In this document: positions 5,535-8,370 of the stretch, in pieces
Layout: each line of letters opens with the position of its first letter
How positions within the stretch are numbered: position 1 is the first letter of the stretch
Source: an uncultured Lachnospiraceae bacterium
Lineage (GTDB): Bacteria; Bacillota; Clostridia; Lachnospirales; Lachnospiraceae
Assembly: GCA_947174615.1 (NCBI GenBank)
Contig: CAMWJQ010000166.1
Location: forward strand, 1 to 8,370
Length of the DNA stretch: 8,370 nt
Direction: 5' to 3'
Program-made: the position numbers and the translations under genes
The notes under the pieces: model-generated
What the model was told of the DNA's origin: nothing
The model's input: only the letters and a program-made list of their open reading frames with translations
Databases searched by the model: none

Positions 5535-6209
5535 ATGACAAGGTTAAGAAAAACACTGCCTAAGAATTTTCAGGAATTAATCCAGAACGGCGTGGATGAA
5601 GAGATCAAGTCGGCACTGATGAAATGCGAAGTCGGCGCTTATGACAACCCCGGTTCGAAAGATACAGCTCTTTTTTATACAGGACTTTCGAGAGCGGTGG
5701 TAGAATGGCTGTTAGCGCGCGGCGAACGTCTGAATCATCGCAATTCTTATGGCAGAATCCCTCTCCATGCACAGGCGGAAGCGAAAAATGGAGCTGTAGC
5801 GTTCTATCTCGAACTAGGCGCTGAGGTGAACGCAGCAGACCGTGCCAAGGAAACACCACTGTTTCGGGCAGCAGTTTGTTATCAGACAGAAAATATTCAA
5901 ATACTGTTGGAACATGGTGCAAATATATATCAGAAAAGCAATGTGTTTGGTTATAATGCGCTGGAAGCAATGCTTTCGCAAAGTACAAATGGTAATATTG
6001 AGAAAGCCGTTGAGATCTCAGAGATTTTTTTGAGTGCCGGTATGCCTGTCAGTCCCACGATGCAAAAGAGTGTGGTACGGATGGGCAGAGAGTATGAATT
6101 TTTTAAAAACCAGTTTTCGCCCCAAACGACAGCATCGACAAGGCAGGGGATCAGGCGCTTGTATGAATTGTTTGATGTTTTACCAGTGCCACCAATCGAA
6201 CAGTGGTAA
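5535..6209 (+). CDS. Ankyrin-repeat protein
   Basis: Soluble repeat protein of 224 residues with no signal peptide or membrane segment. After an N-terminal helix pair (about 1-40) come four ankyrin-like repeats at about 42-69, 72-101, 104-136 and 138-170; clear marks are GRIPLHAQA, KETPLFRAA, LLEHGANI and LELGAEVNA. Ankyrin repeats bind proteins; no enzyme domain is visible. I chose ATG 5535 because GGGAG (5523-5527) lies 7 bases before it; an in-frame ATG at 5517 has no ribosome binding site. From memory, clostridial relatives starting with a similar KTLPKNFEEL segment continue well beyond the RLYELFxVxPV segment seen at 208-218, whereas this one stops six residues later, so it may lack a C-terminal domain. 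It lies 25 bases before the dehydrogenase gene and is probably co-transcribed. Specific role unknown. Confidence 0.85.
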   Translation: MTRLRKTLPKNFQELIQNGVDEEIKSALMKCEVGAYDNPGSKDTALFYTGLSRAVVEWLLARGERLNHRNSYGRIPLHAQAEAKNGAVAFYLELGAEVNAADRAKETPLFRAAVCYQTENIQILLEHGANIYQKSNVFGYNALEAMLSQSTNGNIEKAVEISEIFLSAGMPVSPTMQKSVVRMGREYEFFKNQFSPQTTASTRQGIRRLYELFDVLPVPPIEQW

Positions 6210-6234
6210 TGAGAATGTAACATAGGAGATTAAT

Positions 6235-7041
6235 ATGAAACCAAAGGTTTTGATCATCGGAGGAACAGGTCTTGTAGGGCGTTCTATAAGAGATAGCTTA
6301 ACACAAACTTATCAGGTAGTTATCACTGCAGGACATCATGAAGCAGAAGGCGGCTATCAGTTACAGGCAGAGGATAGAGATCGCTTATTAGAAATATTGG
6401 AGAAAGAGAATCCTCAAATCGTGATTTCGTCTATAAAGGGCGCATTTCAGCCGCAATATGCATTTCATACAGTACTTTCTGACTGGCTGGTTGGAAAATC
6501 GTCAAAAAGGCTCCTTTTTATATCCACAGCAAATGTATTTGATGGGGATTTGTCTCAGCCATGTACAGAGCAAACACAGCCCAATCCCGAATCGGAGTAT
6601 GGAAAATATAAAAGAGATTGTGAAACAATGCTGATGGAAAAATTGCAAGAACAGCTAATCATATTCCGTCTGAGCACTGTGTGGGCGCCTCAATGTCCAA
6701 GGATACAAGAGCTTCGGGAACACAGTGCAAGTGAAGAGCCATTAAAGACATATCCAAATGATTATGTTAATATAACACTGGCATCCCAGATTGGCGCATA
6801 TGCGGAGTATGTGCTGAAACATGATTTAAGAGGCATTTTTCATGTTGCAACCAAGGATATGGTAGATTATTTTGAGTTTCAGAAGCTGGTCTGTGATCAG
6901 TTGGAAATCAAACTGCCTCAATTTGTGTCAGAGGATATTCAGGAAAAGGTATTTCAAGCAGTTCTGCCTGCGAGAACAGAAATTCCAGATACACTCCAAC
7001 TGACAGTCTCACAAGTCTTGGCGGCACTAAAATCATCATAA
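6235..7041 (+). CDS. NAD(P)-binding extended SDR protein, RmlD-like
   Basis: Soluble protein of 268 residues with an N-terminal Rossmann fold: glycine motif GGTGLVG at 9-15, and IVISSIKG in the position of the strand that precedes the nucleotide-binding loop. The catalytic-type residues are S97/T98 in FISTANVF and YGKYK (Y122, K126), with the serine-to-tyrosine spacing expected of extended short-chain dehydrogenase/reductases. The nearest named group is dTDP-4-dehydrorhamnose reductase (RmlD) and related nucleotide-sugar reductases, but no rhamnose or other sugar genes are nearby, so the substrate is unknown and rfbD should not be assumed. The start ATG 6235 is 6 bases after AGGAG (6224-6228). 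The C-terminal part (about 175-268) would form the small substrate-binding domain. Confidence 0.85.
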   Translation: MKPKVLIIGGTGLVGRSIRDSLTQTYQVVITAGHHEAEGGYQLQAEDRDRLLEILEKENPQIVISSIKGAFQPQYAFHTVLSDWLVGKSSKRLLFISTANVFDGDLSQPCTEQTQPNPESEYGKYKRDCETMLMEKLQEQLIIFRLSTVWAPQCPRIQELREHSASEEPLKTYPNDYVNITLASQIGAYAEYVLKHDLRGIFHVATKDMVDYFEFQKLVCDQLEIKLPQFVSEDIQEKVFQAVLPARTEIPDTLQLTVSQVLAALKSS

Positions 7042-7082
7042 ATCAGCGCAATTACAATAAAAAACAGGATGGAGATAAGAAC

Positions 7083-8370
7083 TTGGGAAAGAAACTGATT
7101 ATAACCGAGAAACCATCGGTTGCACAGGATTATGCAAAGGTTTTTCAGGTATCAGGAAAACATAACGGCTACATTGAAAATAACACCTATGTTATCACAT
7201 GGTGCGTTGGGCACTTGGTAGAGATGGTCTATCCGGAGGAGTATGATATCCGCTATAAAAAGTGGATGCTGCAGGATTTGCCGTTTCTGCCGGAAAAGTA
7301 TAAATACGGCGTCATCAAGAACGTCAAACAGCAGTATGATATCGTGCATTCCTTACTGCAGCGGGAGGATATCGACACCGTGTACTGGGCAGGCGACTCT
7401 GGAAAAGAAGGACAGACTATCGAAGAAAATATCCGAAACTTTGGCGGCGTCCGCAAAGGAATGCAGGAACTGCGCGTGTGGATTGACTCACAGACCGAGG
7501 CAGAAATCAAGCGCGGAATGGCGCAGGCAAAACCGATGTCAGCCTATGAAAATCTGGGAAAATCCGGCATTATGCGCTCCATTGAGGACTATGCCATGGG
7601 CATCAACTTTTCGCGCGTCATGTCCGTCAAATACGGGAGACTTTTGAATGATGCCGCCGCGACAAAGGGGTACACTGCAATCGCAATCGGCAGGGTTATG
7701 ACCTGTGTCCTTGGCATGGTCGTCAACAGGGAACGTGAGATTCGCAATTTTAAAGAAACTTCATTTTACAGAGTTGTTGGGGATTTCACGGACGCCAGCA
7801 TTGAGGCAGAGTGGAAGGCAGTGGAGGGATCTGTATATTTTGAATCCGCAAAGCTATACAAGGAGAACGGATTTAAAGAAAAGGAAGATGCCGAGACACT
7901 GATTGCTTCGCTTGAGGGCAAAGAAGCCGTTGTCAAGACCTTGGAAAAGGGCATTTCCAAAAAGAAAGCGCCGCTATTATTCAATTTGGCAGAACTGCAG
8001 GCAGAATGTGCCAAACGGTTTAAAATCAGCCCTGACCAGACCTTGCAGGTCGCACAGGATTTGTATGAAAAAAAGCTCACAACATATCCCAGAACGGATG
8101 CGAGAGTACTGACAACCGCAGTTGCAAAGGAAATTGACAAAACACTGATTCCCTTAAAGGGCTATACGCCAACACAGCAGTTTACAGACCATATTTTGAC
8201 CAAAAAGCTCCATGCAAATATCGCAAAAACCCAGTACACGGACGACAGCAAAGTTACTGACCATTATGCCATCATTCCGACGGGACAGCTGACGGAGCTG
8301 GGGACGCTGACACCGCTTCAAAGCAAGGTCTTTGACTTGATTGTGCGACGGTTTTTAAGTATATTTTATC
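7083..8370 (+). CDS. topB: Type IA DNA topoisomerase, topoisomerase III-like, 3' end cut by window
   Basis: The frame is open from TTG 7083 to the window edge (429 codons, no stop); the full family length is usually 600-750. TTG is chosen because GGAG (7071-7074) sits 8 bases before it, no in-frame ATG precedes the conserved region, and the MGKKLIITEKPSVAQ N-terminus is exactly that of topoisomerase III. It nicks single-stranded DNA through a tyrosine and relaxes or decatenates DNA. Domain order is Toprim (E9; GDSGKEGQ at 104-111), INFSRVMSVKYG near 176-187, AIGRVMTCVLGMVVNRERE near 204-222, and LTTYPRTDAR near 332-341 with active-site tyrosine Y335. The Toprim acidic motif, normally DxDREGE, reads D105-S-G107-K-E109-G-Q: the second aspartate and last glutamate are replaced. 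The gene lies 41 bases after the SDR gene, with no terminator seen. It is slightly richer in G/C at third positions than its neighbours. Confidence 0.93.
   Translation, partial: MGKKLIITEKPSVAQDYAKVFQVSGKHNGYIENNTYVITWCVGHLVEMVYPEEYDIRYKKWMLQDLPFLPEKYKYGVIKNVKQQYDIVHSLLQREDIDTVYWAGDSGKEGQTIEENIRNFGGVRKGMQELRVWIDSQTEAEIKRGMAQAKPMSAYENLGKSGIMRSIEDYAMGINFSRVMSVKYGRLLNDAAATKGYTAIAIGRVMTCVLGMVVNREREIRNFKETSFYRVVGDFTDASIEAEWKAVEGSVYFESAKLYKENGFKEKEDAETLIASLEGKEAVVKTLEKGISKKKAPLLFNLAELQAECAKRFKISPDQTLQVAQDLYEKKLTTYPRTDARVLTTAVAKEIDKTLIPLKGYTPTQQFTDHILTKKLHANIAKTQYTDDSKVTDHYAIIPTGQLTELGTLTPLQSKVFDLIVRRFLSIFY

Noticed and set aside
7243..7902. Short + strand frames in the region after the SDR gene
   Set aside because: They are out-of-frame shadows of the topoisomerase gene that starts at TTG 7083 and shows motifs throughout.

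Overview
This window looks like ordinary chromosome from a low-to-mid GC Firmicute, most likely class Clostridia and probably Lachnospiraceae. That placement is an inference. It rests on the AEDNLAFAA-type tmRNA tag, strong AGGAGG-like ribosome binding sites, a fungal/archaeal-type aspartate-semialdehyde dehydrogenase in a bacterial setting, and general codon use. I see no phage, insertion sequence, CRISPR array or obvious genomic island.

Layout: (1) 82-513, the tmRNA gene ssrA on the + strand, with a near-consensus extended -10 promoter and an intrinsic terminator. (2) 599-2354, a minus-strand two-gene ABC transporter operon of the nitrate/sulfonate/taurine-like family, in the order ATPase then permease. 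The two genes overlap by 20 bases, a long hairpin lies downstream, and no substrate-binding protein gene is present here. (3) 2355-2814, a 460-base divergent intergenic region with candidate promoters in both directions and a palindrome between them. (4) 2815-4194, argH, the last step of arginine synthesis. (5) 4362-5447, asd, the branch point of lysine, threonine and methionine synthesis, with a perfect 9-2-9 palindrome just before its ribosome binding site. (6) 5535-7041, an ankyrin-repeat protein and an RmlD-like short-chain dehydrogenase/reductase spaced as an operon. (7) 7083 to the window edge, the first ~429 codons of a type IA topoisomerase (topoisomerase III-like). It starts at TTG, runs off the window, and has a diverged metal-binding motif in its Toprim domain.

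How the genes relate: argH and asd are both amino-acid biosynthesis genes, but the 167-base gap with its own palindrome suggests asd is controlled separately. The ankyrin, dehydrogenase and topoisomerase genes are all on the + strand with gaps of 25 and 41 bases and no clear terminator between them, so they may share a transcript, although no shared function is evident.

I did not find a convincing new multi-gene system. The points most worth checking are the altered Toprim motif, the palindromes before asd and between the ABC operon and argH, a four-copy pentanucleotide repeat inside argH, the short ankyrin protein, and the transporter that lacks a binding protein.
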